Positions 36,263-45,070 are shown, numbered from the stretch's first letter. The stretch: 64,000 bases of DNA from Actinoplanes sp. NBRC 103695 (GCF_030269485.1 NZ_BSTL01000005.1:107010-171009), one strand, 5' to 3'. Translations and numbers: made by a program. The notes: a model not told the origin generated them from the sequence alone.

Positions 36263-37116
36263 TCGGTACGCGCCTCTATCGCCGCCACCACCGCGGTCAT
36301 GTCCTCCGCGCCCCGGCCCAGGGCGACCGCCTCGGCGAAGAGTCGCTCGCACTCGTCGAGCAGCGGCGCCGCGATCCCGGCCCGGCGGGCGGCCGCCGCG
36401 ACCAGCTCGCTGTTGTAGTGCACGTCCCGGGCGGCGGCCTGCACCCCGAACTCCCGGTCGCGCAGCTTCACCGTCTTGATCCGGGAGATGTCGCTGGCCA
36501 TCTGGCCCGCGTTCAGCACCGAGGTCAGCCGGTCCAGGTCGAGGTCGTGCCGGTCCGCGAAGTGGTACGCCTCGGCCAGGCCGGTCACCAGGGTGATCAG
36601 GTAGAGGTTGACCGACAGCTTCATGAGCAGCGCCTGCGGGACCGGGCCGCACTCCACCGCCTCGCGCGCCATCGGCGCCAGCAGCGGGCGGACCACCGCC
36701 ACGTCGGCAGGGTCGCCGGCCAGCATCGCGACCAGCTGCCCGGCCTCGGCCGGAACGCGGGAGCCGGAGACCGGCGCCTCCACGTAGCGGCCACCGGCGG
36801 CGGTCACCGCCTCGGCCAGGCCTTGCGAATACTCCGGTGCGGTCGTACCCATGTGCACGATGATCTTGTCGCGCACCAGCCCGAAGGCCGCGCCGCCGCG
36901 GCCGAGCACCGCGTCGATCGCGTCGCCGTTGGCCAGCATGAGGAGTACGACGTCGGCGCGGGCGATCGCATCGGCGGCGGTGGGCGCCATCAGGGCGCGC
37001 AGCTCGGCACTCGCCGGCGGGCGGCGGCTCCACGCGATCAGCGGCGTGCCGGCGCGGGCGAGGTTGAGTGCCATCGGCTCGCCCATGACGCCGAGCCCCA
37101 GAAATGCGACGATCAT
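36208..37116 (-). CDS. NAD(P)-dependent beta-hydroxyacid dehydrogenase family
   Basis: A 302-residue enzyme of the 3-hydroxyisobutyrate dehydrogenase/6-phosphogluconate dehydrogenase-like group. N-terminal [21 protein letters not shown] binds the cofactor. [17 protein letters not shown] is the substrate loop, and [11 protein letters not shown] carries the catalytic Lys. The physiological substrate is unknown. TAGCGT (37129-37124) ends seven bases before the ATG. Confidence 0.9.
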   Translation of the reverse strand: MIVAFLGLGVMGEPMALNLARAGTPLIAWSRRPPASAELRALMAPTAADAIARADVVLLMLANGDAIDAVLGRGGAAFGLVRDKIIVHMGTTAPEYSQGLAEAVTAAGGRYVEAPVSGSRVPAEAGQLVAMLAGDPADVAVVRPLLAPMAREAVECGPVPQALLMKLSVNLYLITLVTGLAEAYHFADRHDLDLDRLTSVLNAGQMASDISRIKTVKLRDREFGVQAAARDVHYNSELVAAAARRAGIAAPLLDECERLFAEAVALGRGAEDMTAVVAAIEARTDQSSNPNRPTLIAPDSPN

Positions 37117-37194
37117 GGCCGAAACGCTAGGCGGCGGGCCGGTCGCGGTCGCCAGCCAATTCCGTGATCGCGGCCTCGGCGAGCTCGCGGTTCA

Positions 37195-38178
37195 TCAGGA
37201 AGGGCCGAGGGCCGCGACCAGGGCGAGTTTGTCCGCGGTGCGGCCGGCGTCCCACTCCGGCGTCGCGATCAGGGCCTGCACCGGCACGCGGATGCCGTGG
37301 TCGGCGTACGCCTGGACCTTGGCCCGGCAGTCGGCCGGCGAGCCGTGCACGATGAGGTCGTCGACCACCTGGTCGGGGATCGCCGCCAGCGCGCCCTTGC
37401 GGTCGCCGGCCGCCCACGCCGACCACATGCCCTCCAGCGCCGGCCCGCGGCCGAGCCACTTCTGGAACTCCGCGTAGGCGGGCACGTTCAGGTAGGACGT
37501 GATCATGCGCCGGCCCACGTTGCGGGCGTACGCGGTGTCGGCGGTCGGGCAGACGAAGATCCGCGCCACCACGTCGAAGTCGTCGGCGGCGCCCTTGGTC
37601 TCGGCCAGGGTGGCGGGGACGTCGGTGGCCGCCAGCCAGTTCATGATCACCCCGTCGGCCTCGGCCGCGGCCAGGCGCAGCATGCCGGGGCGCAGCGCCG
37701 CCAGCAGGACCGCGGGTGGGGTCGCCGGGGGACGTTCGAGCCGGAACCGGCGTACCGAAAAGGTCTCGAACTCCTGGTCGACCATCTCCCCGGCCAGCGC
37801 CGGACGCAGAAAACCCAGCATGTCCCGGCTGCGGGCGACCGGCTTGGTGAACGGCACCGAGTTCCAGTCGCCGACCACCACCGGGGAGGACGCGCCGATG
37901 CCGAGCTGGAACCGGCCGGGCGCGGTGTCGGCGAGCGCGGCGGCGGTCATCGCGAGCAGCCCGGGCCCGCGGGTGTAGACGGGCGCGATGGCGGTGCCGA
38001 GCCGCAGCGTCGGCGCCCAGGCAGCGGCGAGGGTGAGCGGGGTGAACGCGTCGGCGCCCGCCACCTCGGACGTCCAGGCGTCGGTGAACCCGGCGTCGAC
38101 GAGGGTCTTGAACACCTCGGCGTGGTCGGACAGCGGGATCCCGCCGAGCGGAACGGTCATGCCCCAACGCTTCGCCAT
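37195..38178 (-). CDS. LLM-class (F420-type) oxidoreductase
   Basis: A 327-residue TIM-barrel protein of the luciferase-like monooxygenase family. Signatures are WGMTVPLGGIPL, DAWTSEVAGADAFTPLTLAA and RFQLGIGASSPVVVGDWNS. In actinobacteria such proteins commonly use coenzyme F420; the cofactor is inferred here. Start ATG 38178 gives the expected first beta strand. The dehydrogenase next door runs the same way, 78 bases downstream. Confidence 0.9.
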   Translation of the reverse strand: MAKRWGMTVPLGGIPLSDHAEVFKTLVDAGFTDAWTSEVAGADAFTPLTLAAAWAPTLRLGTAIAPVYTRGPGLLAMTAAALADTAPGRFQLGIGASSPVVVGDWNSVPFTKPVARSRDMLGFLRPALAGEMVDQEFETFSVRRFRLERPPATPPAVLLAALRPGMLRLAAAEADGVIMNWLAATDVPATLAETKGAADDFDVVARIFVCPTADTAYARNVGRRMITSYLNVPAYAEFQKWLGRGPALEGMWSAWAAGDRKGALAAIPDQVVDDLIVHGSPADCRAKVQAYADHGIRVPVQALIATPEWDAGRTADKLALVAALGPS

Positions 38179-38241
38179 GGCCCGATCCTGCCACGCGCGG
38201 TGATCCTGGTCTCCTGCTGATTCGTCACGCCTCACCCGGAG

Positions 38242-38277
38242 TATGTTTTCATACTGACCAGTCAGTGCAATCAGGAG
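38242..38277 (+). promoter_or_regulatory. Promoter and TetR operator of the exporter operon
   Basis: TATGTT (38242-38247) as -10, then the perfect palindrome ACTGACCAGTCAGT (38253-38266) at the expected transcription start, then CAGGAG (38272-38277) seven bases before the ATG. The palindrome is of the type bound by TetR-family repressors of drug exporters, and the operon ends in a tetR-like gene. Confidence 0.7.
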
Positions 38278-38283
38278 TCGTCA

Positions 38284-38862
38284 ATGTCTGTGCTACGCGC
38301 CGAGGGTGTGGGCGTCCGTCATCATCGTCAGTGGATCGTCCGCGGCCTCGACGCGGTGGTCGAGCCGGGCGATCTGGTCGCGCTCACCGGCCCTCCGGGC
38401 AGCGGCCGCACCACCGCGTTGCTCGCCCTGGCCGGTCGCTTCAAGCTCACCGAGGGCAAGATCAAAAATGCGATGGGTACGCCGCTGGGCTACGTCGCCG
38501 GCGTGACAGATCCCGAGCCCACCGCCACCGTGGCCGAGCACGTCCGCGAACGCCTGGCCCTCCTCGGACGCCGCCGCCGGGAGCTGGACACCGTCCCCCT
38601 GCTCGGCCTCGACCCGACGCTGCGCGGCTACCTGCTCAGCCCCTATCAGCGCCACCTGCTCGGCCTGGTCCTGGCGCGGATGGAACACCCGGCGGCCATC
38701 GCCCTGGACGACGCGGACACCGGCCTCGACGACGCCGAACGCGAGCACCTCCACCAGGCCCTGACCGACCTCACCAGCGAAGGCCTCGCCGTGCTGTTCA
38801 CCGCCCGTTCCGTACCCACCGGATCCGTCACCCAGGAGATCAGCCTGGGGGTGGCGGCATGA
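38284..38862 (+). CDS. Degenerate ABC-type ATPase subunit
   Basis: A 192-residue P-loop protein. Walker A is LTGPPGSGRTTALLAL. The region that should hold LSGGQ reads LLSPYQRHLLGLVLARM and lacks the signature. Walker B is AIALDDAD with Asp in place of the catalytic Glu. The switch His is replaced (LFTARS). D-loop GLDDAE remains. It is also shorter than a normal ABC subunit. It may bind ATP without turning it over well. Overlaps the next gene by ATGA. Confidence 0.8.
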   Translation: MSVLRAEGVGVRHHRQWIVRGLDAVVEPGDLVALTGPPGSGRTTALLALAGRFKLTEGKIKNAMGTPLGYVAGVTDPEPTATVAEHVRERLALLGRRRRELDTVPLLGLDPTLRGYLLSPYQRHLLGLVLARMEHPAAIALDDADTGLDDAEREHLHQALTDLTSEGLAVLFTARSVPTGSVTQEISLGVAA

Positions 38863-40997
38863 GCGGCGGCGCGTTCCGGCTCGCCGGGATGGAGTTGCGA
38901 CGGTTCTTCCGCGGACGGCTCACGGCCGCGGCCCTGGTCGTACTCGCAGTCATCCCCCTGCTCTACGGCGCGCTCTACCTCTACGCGTTCTGGGATCCCT
39001 ACGGCCGCCTCAACCACATCCCGGCGGCGCTCGTGGTGGAGGACCGGCCGGCGACCGCGACCGACGGCACCGTGCTGCACGCCGGCCAGGACCTCGCCGA
39101 CAAACTGGAGGAGCGGCAGGTCTTCGACTGGCACGTGACCGATGAGCGGGGCGCCGAGCGCGGGCTCGAGGACGGCCGGTTCCACATCGTGCTGCGGATC
39201 CCGGCGGACTTCTCGGCCGACCTGGTGACCGGCCCCGACCAGGACGCCGAAGCCACGACCGCTCAGCTGCACGTGGTGACCGACGACGCCACCAACTACC
39301 TGTCCGGGGTCTTCTCCCGGACGGCGTTCAGCGAGGTCCGGGCCGCCGCGTCAGCCTCGGCCGCGGCCGGCTACTTCGACCGGATGCTGGTGGGCTTCAC
39401 CGACCTCAAGCAGCAGACCCAGGAGGCCGCCGACGGCGCAGGGAAGCTCCGCGACGGCGCACAGGACGCCGCCACCGGCGCGGACCGCCTCTCCGACGGC
39501 CTCGACACCGCCGAGAACGGCGCCGGCCGGCTCGATCGCGGCCTCGGCAAAGCCGCGACCGGCGCCGGCGACCTGGCCGCCGGCCTGGACCAGCTCAAGG
39601 CCGGCACCCAGCAACTGGCCGACGGCACCGCCCGGGCCGCGACCGGCGGCAAGCAGCTCAGGTCGGCCGTGGACACCGCCGCCGACCGGGTCGAGCCGCT
39701 GCTCCGTGACAACGCCGCCGCCCTCGGTGCCGCCGCCCGCCAGGTGTCCACCGGCGCGGATGCCCTGGCCGACAACATCGGTGCGCTCGACGACGCGGCG
39801 GACGATGCGGTGCACGACGCCGAGGAACTCAGCGACTACCTGAACGGCCTGCCCGACGAGACCCCGGGCGTCGACCAGGCCCGGGCCACCGCCAAGCAGC
39901 TCGTCGCGACCGCCGAGGACGTCCGGTCGACGATCCGCCGGGCCGACCTGGTCGCGTTGCGGAAGCAGTTGCGGACACTCGCCACCACCGCCGACCGGGT
40001 GGCCAAGGCCGCCCCGCATCTGGCCGACGACGTTGCTGCCGCGCGTACCCAGGTGGACGCCCTCGCCGACGGCCTGTCGGACCTCGCCGCCGGGGCCGAA
40101 CGGGTCGATGCCGGCGCGAAAAGCGCCGCCGCGGGCGCACACGACCTGAGCGGCGGGATCTACCGCCTGGCCAGTGGCGCACGCGAGCTCGACGACGGCC
40201 TCACCACCCTCGACCAGGGCGGACGCAAACTCGCCACCGGGCTGGGCGACCTGGAGGACGGCGCGGGCAAGCTGGCCACCGGCCTGTCCGACGGCGCGCG
40301 GAAGATCCCCGGCTACGACGACGCCGCCGCACGCTCCGACGTGCTCGGCGACCCGGTCGGCCTGGATCGCGCCACCCGGCATCCGGCGGCCACCTACGGC
40401 GTCGGCTTCGCCCCGTACTTCCTGGCCCTGGCCCTCTGGGTCGGCGCGATGATCACATTCATGGTGCTGCGCCCGCTGAACCGCCGCCACCTCGTCTCCG
40501 GCGCGCCCACCCCGCGTGTTGTGCTGGCCGGCCTGCTGCCCGCGGCGGCGGTCGGGCTGGCCCAGGCGACGCTGCTGTTCGCGGTGGTGTGCCTCGGGCT
40601 GGGCCTGGCCCCGGTACACCCGTTCGCCATGTGGGCGCTGCTCGCGCTGGCCGCCACGGCGTTCGCCGCGATCATGCAGCTGCTCGGCGCCGCGCTCGGC
40701 CCGGCCGGTCGGATCGCCGCCCTGGTGCTGCTGATGCTGCAGCTCACGTCCTCCGGCGGCACCTATCCGGTGCAGACCACGCCGTGGTTCTTCCAGGCGA
40801 TCCACCCGCTGCTTCCCATGACGTACGCGGTGAGCGCCCTGCGCCACGCTGTCGACGGCGGCGCGACCGGTACCGTGATGACGGGCGCGCTGGCGTTGCT
40901 GGGCTACGGCGCGGGCGCCCTGCTCCTGACCGTGCTGGTGGCTCATCGCAGCCGGCGGCTGACCCCGTCCGCGCTGCACCCTTCACTCGTGATTTGA
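38859..40997 (+). CDS. YhgE/Pip-type ABC-2 membrane protein
   Basis: A 712-residue protein. One N-terminal helix (LVVLAVIPLLYGALYLYAFWDP) is followed by a conserved external block, then about 400 residues of Ala/Gly/Asp heptad-like helical repeats (AADGAGKLRDGAQDAATGA and many more) forming a long stalk. Five or six C-terminal helices follow, including VLAGLLPAAAVGLAQATLL. YhgE/Pip proteins are linked to export, type VII-like secretion and phage adsorption. The context suggests efflux or a cell-envelope role under the TetR partner. Confidence 0.9.
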   Translation: MSGGAFRLAGMELRRFFRGRLTAAALVVLAVIPLLYGALYLYAFWDPYGRLNHIPAALVVEDRPATATDGTVLHAGQDLADKLEERQVFDWHVTDERGAERGLEDGRFHIVLRIPADFSADLVTGPDQDAEATTAQLHVVTDDATNYLSGVFSRTAFSEVRAAASASAAAGYFDRMLVGFTDLKQQTQEAADGAGKLRDGAQDAATGADRLSDGLDTAENGAGRLDRGLGKAATGAGDLAAGLDQLKAGTQQLADGTARAATGGKQLRSAVDTAADRVEPLLRDNAAALGAAARQVSTGADALADNIGALDDAADDAVHDAEELSDYLNGLPDETPGVDQARATAKQLVATAEDVRSTIRRADLVALRKQLRTLATTADRVAKAAPHLADDVAAARTQVDALADGLSDLAAGAERVDAGAKSAAAGAHDLSGGIYRLASGARELDDGLTTLDQGGRKLATGLGDLEDGAGKLATGLSDGARKIPGYDDAAARSDVLGDPVGLDRATRHPAATYGVGFAPYFLALALWVGAMITFMVLRPLNRRHLVSGAPTPRVVLAGLLPAAAVGLAQATLLFAVVCLGLGLAPVHPFAMWALLALAATAFAAIMQLLGAALGPAGRIAALVLLMLQLTSSGGTYPVQTTPWFFQAIHPLLPMTYAVSALRHAVDGGATGTVMTGALALLGYGAGALLLTVLVAHRSRRLTPSALHPSLVI

Positions 40998-41007
40998 GGG
41001 ATTCCCC

Positions 41008-41598
41008 CTGACGACCGACGGGCGCACCCGCAGACGCACCGACACCCGGCAGAAGCTCTACGAGGCGGCCGTGGAGCTGATCGCCGAGCGGGGCTTCTCG
41101 GCCACCACGGTGGACGACATCGCGCTGCGGGCCAAGGTCGCCAAGGGCACGGTCTACTACAACTTCGCCTCCAAGACAGCCCTCTTCGAGGAACTGCTGC
41201 GCCACGGCGTCGAACTGCTCACCACCGAGTTCCGCACCGCCGTGGCCGGACTCCCGCCCCGCGAGGCGGTGGCCGCGCTGGTCCGGGCGCAGCTGGAGTA
41301 CATCCGCCGCTACCGGGCCTTCGCCCAGCTGCTGCTCTCCGAGATGTGGCGCACCAACCGTGAGTGGCAGCAGACCCTGATCCTGCTCCGCGAACAGGCG
41401 ATCGGCGTGATCGCCGAAACCGTCCAGGCCGGCGTCGACTCCGGCGACCTGCCCGCCGACCTGGACGTCCGCGTGGCGTCCTCGGCCCTGTTCGGCGTGG
41501 GCCTGGTCGTGGCCGTCGACTGGCTGGTCTTCTCCCCCGAACGCCCCATCGAGGACGTGGAGGCGTCCCTGCTGGCCATCGTCCGCCGCGTCGGCTGA
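41008..41598 (+). CDS. TetR-family regulator with CTG start
   Basis: A 196-residue regulator. The HTH domain includes RQKLYEAAVELIAERGFS, ATTVDDIALRAKVAKGTVYY and NFASKTALFEELL. The first helix lies upstream of any ATG or GTG. The only start between the in-frame stop at 40990 and the HTH is CTG 41008, with GAGGG (40996-41000) seven bases ahead. A GTG at 41071 would cut off helix 1. Likely represses its own operon through the palindrome at 38253. Confidence 0.85.
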   Translation: MTTDGRTRRRTDTRQKLYEAAVELIAERGFSATTVDDIALRAKVAKGTVYYNFASKTALFEELLRHGVELLTTEFRTAVAGLPPREAVAALVRAQLEYIRRYRAFAQLLLSEMWRTNREWQQTLILLREQAIGVIAETVQAGVDSGDLPADLDVRVASSALFGVGLVVAVDWLVFSPERPIEDVEASLLAIVRRVG

Positions 41599-41605
41599 CC
41601 GCCCC

Positions 41606-41862
41606 TGTGGACAGCGCCTCAAAATTGTCGTACCCCCGCCCTACCTTCAGACCCACCCAGTGCCGGGGTGGGGGAGGTGGCGGTGCGGCGAGGGATCCAA
41701 GATCAAATCTGGATCCGGGGCTGTGGGCCGGCCCGCACGGAGCCGCTCGCTCGGCCGGCCCGCACGGAGCCGTTCGCTCGCTCGGCCGCTCGGCCGCACG
41801 GAGCTGCTCGCTCGGCCGCTCGCTGGCTGGTGCGCCATCACTCGCCACCTGCTCTCGGGTGA
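41606..41862 (+). repeat. Dispersed promoter/leader element, copy 2, plus repetitive tail
   Basis: TGTGGACAG (41606-41614), TACCTT (41642-41647), a 35-base block beginning CCCACCCAGTGC (41652-41686) differing from copy 1 mainly by one missing base, then the hairpin GGATCC...GGATCC (41693-41716). The GTG at 41683 opens a 59-codon frame whose product is mostly PARTEPLAR-type repeats from tandem CCGCACGGAGC DNA, so it is probably not a functional protein. The remainder of 41599-41902 shows nothing else. Confidence 0.55.
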
Positions 41863-41902
41863 TGCTGAGCTGGCAATCGTGGCGGTCGCTGGGCGAGGGC
41901 GT

Positions 41903-42872
41903 TCAGGAAGGCAATGCGCGGGCGAGATCCGGGAGGACGGACTGCAGCCATCGCAGCTCGCGCGCGTGATGTTCGAGTGCTTCGGCGGCTTCCGCCGCGG
42001 ATACCGGTGCGAACTTCACGCGTTCGGCCGCAAGCAGGCGGCAACGCTGCAGGGCCGGCAGGACGGCCCGTCGGCTACTGAGGGTATGAGTGGCCGCCGG
42101 TTGGCAGCTGTGGTCGTGGGTGTCTGCGGGTTGGCGGCTCGGGTGGTGGGTGTCTGCGGGTTGGCGGCTCGGGTGGTGGGTGTCTGCGGGTTGGCGGCTC
42201 GGGTGGTGGGTGTTCGCGGGTTGACCACCGGGGTCGTGGGTGTCCGCGAGGCGATCGCTGAGACCGTAGGCGTCCACGAACAGCCGGAGCCGGTCGGCGA
42301 TGTCTGGCAGCGGGTCGAAACCTGCCTGGCGTAGTTGTTCGGGTGGACCGAGCGGCACGAATTCCCATGCTGCTGCTGCCAGGTCTACCAGCGGGTCGAT
42401 CGGGCCGGCCGCATCCCAGTCGATGAAGGCCACCGGCCTGCCATCTCGATAGGCGGTGTTCCACGGGCCTAGATCGCCGTGCGAGACGACCTCGCCCTTG
42501 CGCGGCGGATGCGGGTGGAATCGGTATTCGGTGTTGGTGGGGCGGTAGGTGCGCGCGGCCTCGTGGAGTTGCCGCAGTAGCTCGGCGGCGGCGACCAGGG
42601 CCTCCTCGGAACGGGCTTCGGGTGGCAGGCGGTGTCCTCGCCCGGGCTGCCACTGTGGATCTGCCGGCACCTCGCCGTCGATGAAGGTGAGGATCTCGCG
42701 CCTCCCCGTCGGTGCCGAGGTAACGCGGCGCGCCGGTGAATCCGGCGGACTCCAGGTGTCGTAGGTATTCGTGGACGGCGCCGGACCACGAGCCCATCGG
42801 TCTCAGGAGCTGAGCGCCACGACGGACGATGCCCCGAGTCATCCGTCCCGCGGGGAGAGGAGTCTCACTCAC
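41903..42872 (-). pseudogene. Aminoglycoside-phosphotransferase-family kinase, frameshifted
   Basis: The N-terminal part (from GTG 42872: SETPLPAGRMTRGIVRRG, WSGAVHEYLRHLESAGF) and the C-terminal part (GEVVSHGDLGPWNTAYRDG with the catalytic HGD-x4-N, then VAFIDWDAAGPIDPLVDLA) lie in different frames. Removing one G from the GGGG at 42704-42707 joins them as TDGRREILTFIDGEV, the usual kinase sequence. An insertion of tandem decapeptides follows the active site. Either a real inactivation or a sequencing error. CATACT six bases before the GTG may be its -10. Confidence 0.8.
42091..42240 (-). repeat. 30-bp minisatellite inside the kinase gene
   Basis: A 30-base unit occurs identically at 42121-42150, 42151-42180 and 42181-42210, with degenerate copies before (about 42091) and after (42211-42240). 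On the coding strand it encodes ten-residue repeats of the kind HHPSRQPADT, a polar insert in the kinase C-lobe. Confidence 0.9.
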
Positions 42873-42967
42873 CTGCCGAGTATGAGCGAGGGCAACGCCG
42901 GCGACAGGCAGCGTGGCGCCCGGCCGGGGACGGGCGGGGCGCCACGCCGCACAGGGGACGGGCGGGG

Positions 42968-43052
42968 CGTGACGCCGCGCTGCTCCCCGGGCGCGAGGCC
43001 GCGCTGCTCCCCGGGCGCGAGGCCGCGCTGCTCCCCGGGCGTGACGCCGCAC
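42968..43052. repeat. 24-bp tandem repeat
   Basis: Three copies of a 24-base unit of the form CG(T/C)GA(C/G)GCCGCGCTGCTCC plus CCGGG at 42968, 42992 and 43016, with a partial fourth at 43040. Lies between the kinase gene start and the ABC exporter 3' end, in an otherwise gene-free 200-base stretch. Confidence 0.8.
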
Positions 43053-43069
43053 CCGTGGAGCGGTGCGGC
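43046..43069 (-). terminator. Hairpin after the ABC exporter genes
   Basis: GCCGCACC (43046-43053) pairs with GGTGCGGC (43062-43069) around an eight-base loop, immediately beyond the permease stop on the minus strand. Confidence 0.5.
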
Positions 43070-43075
43070 CTCGCG

Positions 43076-44149
43076 TCAGCTGATCAGGGAACGGCTGCGC
43101 AAGGCCGTACGGAAGGAGGTTCTGCCGTTGGTGCGGAGCAGGGAGCCCTCGTAGACCCGGGCGCCCAGCGCGAGCAGCCCGGCCGCCGTCGCGGCCAGGA
43201 CGGCCAGCGACAGGAACGGTTCCCACGGTGCGAGCTCGCCGGTAAAGGCCCGGACCGGCATCGCCAGGGGGGCGCTCAACGGGATGTACGACAGGATCGT
43301 CATCGCCGTCGGGTTCTCCACCAGGATCAGGGTCAGCAGGAACGGGATCATCACCGCCATCTGGACGGGTGCCGAGACGGCGCCGAGGTCCTCCTGGCGG
43401 GCGGCCAGCGCTCCCGCGCCCGCCCAGAGGGTGGCCAGCATGATGAAGCCGACGATGAAGAACGGCAGGAACCAGCCGATCGCGGGGGCGATCAGGGTGA
43501 TGACGCCGGTGTCCACGCCGCCGATCCGCATGCCGGCGAAGGTGACCAGGGTTATCACCGCGATCTGGGCGAACGCCAGCAGGGTCATCGCCGCCACCTT
43601 GCCGGCCAGCATGGCCCGGACGGGGATGCTGGCCACCAGGATCTCGACGATGCGGGTCGCCTTCTCCTCGGTCACGCTCTGCGAGATCTGCAGGCCGAAC
43701 GTGAACGAGGTGGTGAAGAAGATGAAGGCCAGCGCGAAGGGCACGATGAACTGGAGGTAGGAGTCGCGCTCGTTGGGTTCCAGCAGCCGGACCTCGGGCT
43801 GCCGGCTGAGCGCGTCGACCACGTCACCGGGTGCCTCCTCCAGGGCGAGCACCCGGGGGCCGCCGACCACGGCCGCGTCGGCGTCGCCGTCGCGGACCAG
43901 CTTCTCGGCCTCGGCGTCCGACGCCACCGTCCGCACGGTCACGCCGGACTGGCGCAGGGCGTCGGCGGAGGCGGCCGCCGCGGGAGAGACCGCCACGGTG
44001 TCGGGGCCGCCGTTGAGCCACGCCGGCAGCACGGTGGACGCCACCGCGATCAGCAGGAAGAACACCGTACTGAAGAGGAAGGTCTTGTCCCGGAGTTTGA
44101 CCTTGATCTCACGCGCGGCCACCAGGCGCGCTGCGTCGAACGTCGTCAT
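43076..44149 (-). CDS. ABC-2 type exporter permease (NatB-like)
   Basis: A 357-residue membrane protein: an N-terminal helix after AAREIKVKLRDKTFLFSTVF, an external domain (about 45-165), then five or six helices including FIVPFALAFIFFTTSFTFGL and IVEILVASIPVRAMLAGK, which is typical of Na+/drug ABC-2 permeases. Overlaps the upstream ATPase gene by four bases. Substrate unknown. Confidence 0.9.
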   Translation of the reverse strand: MTTFDAARLVAAREIKVKLRDKTFLFSTVFFLLIAVASTVLPAWLNGGPDTVAVSPAAAASADALRQSGVTVRTVASDAEAEKLVRDGDADAAVVGGPRVLALEEAPGDVVDALSRQPEVRLLEPNERDSYLQFIVPFALAFIFFTTSFTFGLQISQSVTEEKATRIVEILVASIPVRAMLAGKVAAMTLLAFAQIAVITLVTFAGMRIGGVDTGVITLIAPAIGWFLPFFIVGFIMLATLWAGAGALAARQEDLGAVSAPVQMAVMIPFLLTLILVENPTAMTILSYIPLSAPLAMPVRAFTGELAPWEPFLSLAVLAATAAGLLALGARVYEGSLLRTNGRTSFRTALRSRSLIS

Positions 44150-45042
44150 GCGGACACCACCTCTCGGAAGATCTCGGCCAGCGAGGGCTGCACCGGGCCG
44201 AACGACCGGACCGGGCCGCGGGCCAGCGCGGACCGCAGCACCTCCTGGTCGTCGTGGCCGGCGTCCAGGTCGAGCACGGCGCGCGGGCCGTCCAGGCTGA
44301 CCAGGGTCACGCCGGGCTGGTCGCGCAGCCAGCCGGCGTCGGCGGCGACCTCGATGGCGTAGCGGGGGAGGGCGTACGAGGCGCGCAGTTCGGCGCGGCC
44401 GCCGGCGGCCCGGATCGTGCCGTCGGCGATGATCACCAGGTCGTCGCAGAGGCGCTCGACCAGTTCCAGCTGGTGACTGGAGAAGAGCACCGGCACGCCT
44501 CGGGCGGCCCGCTCGCGCAGGACGCCGACGACGGTCTCCACCGCGATCGGGTCGAGGCCGCTGAACGGCTCGTCGAGCACCAGCACCTCGGGGTCGTGGA
44601 TGAGCGCGGCGGCGATCTGCACCCGCTGCTGGTTGCCCAGTGACAGCTTCTCCACGTGGTCGCCGGCGCGTTCGGTGAGCTGGAGCCGCTCGAGCAGCGC
44701 CGCGGTGCGCCGGCGGGCGTCGTCGCGGCCGAGGCCGTGCAACCGTCCGAGGTAGACGATCTGGTCGGTGACGGTCATCTTCGGGTAGAGGCCGCGTTCC
44801 TCGGGCATGTAGCCGAATCGGCGCCGGGTGGGCCGGTCCAGTGGTGCGCCGCGCCACGAGACGACGCCCTGGTCGGCGGCGAGCACACCCAGGATGATGC
44901 GCATCGTGGTGGTCTTGCCGGCCCCGTTGGCGCCGACGAAACCGGTCAGCCGGCCCGCGGTCACCCCGAAAGTGACGTCCTTGAGCACCTGACGATCGCC
45001 GAAGTTGCGGCTCACGGCGTCGACGGTCAGAACATCGGTCAT
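44146..45042 (-). CDS. ABC exporter ATP-binding protein
   Basis: A 298-residue ATPase with intact motifs: Walker A GANGAGKTTTMRI, signature LSLGNQQRVQIA (LSLGN form), Walker B VLVLDEPFSGLD and switch SSHQLE. The 80-residue C-terminal part is typical of the drug/Na+ exporter type. TAGCGT (45055-45050) ends seven bases before the ATG. Forms an operon with the permease, just beyond the two-component genes. Confidence 0.95.
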   Translation of the reverse strand: MTDVLTVDAVSRNFGDRQVLKDVTFGVTAGRLTGFVGANGAGKTTTMRIILGVLAADQGVVSWRGAPLDRPTRRRFGYMPEERGLYPKMTVTDQIVYLGRLHGLGRDDARRRTAALLERLQLTERAGDHVEKLSLGNQQRVQIAAALIHDPEVLVLDEPFSGLDPIAVETVVGVLRERAARGVPVLFSSHQLELVERLCDDLVIIADGTIRAAGGRAELRASYALPRYAIEVAADAGWLRDQPGVTLVSLDGPRAVLDLDAGHDDQEVLRSALARGPVRSFGPVQPSLAEIFREVVSA

Positions 45043-45070
45043 ACCTCGAACGCTAGAGAAGTGACGCCGC

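Noticed and set aside
37129..37197. A 22-codon minus-strand frame ([19 protein letters not shown]) after the LLM gene
   Set aside because: Too short to support; overlaps the dehydrogenase promoter and could be chance.
42121..42210. CRISPR-like repeats
   Set aside because: The 30-base units abut with no spacers and lie inside a kinase frame; no cas genes are present.
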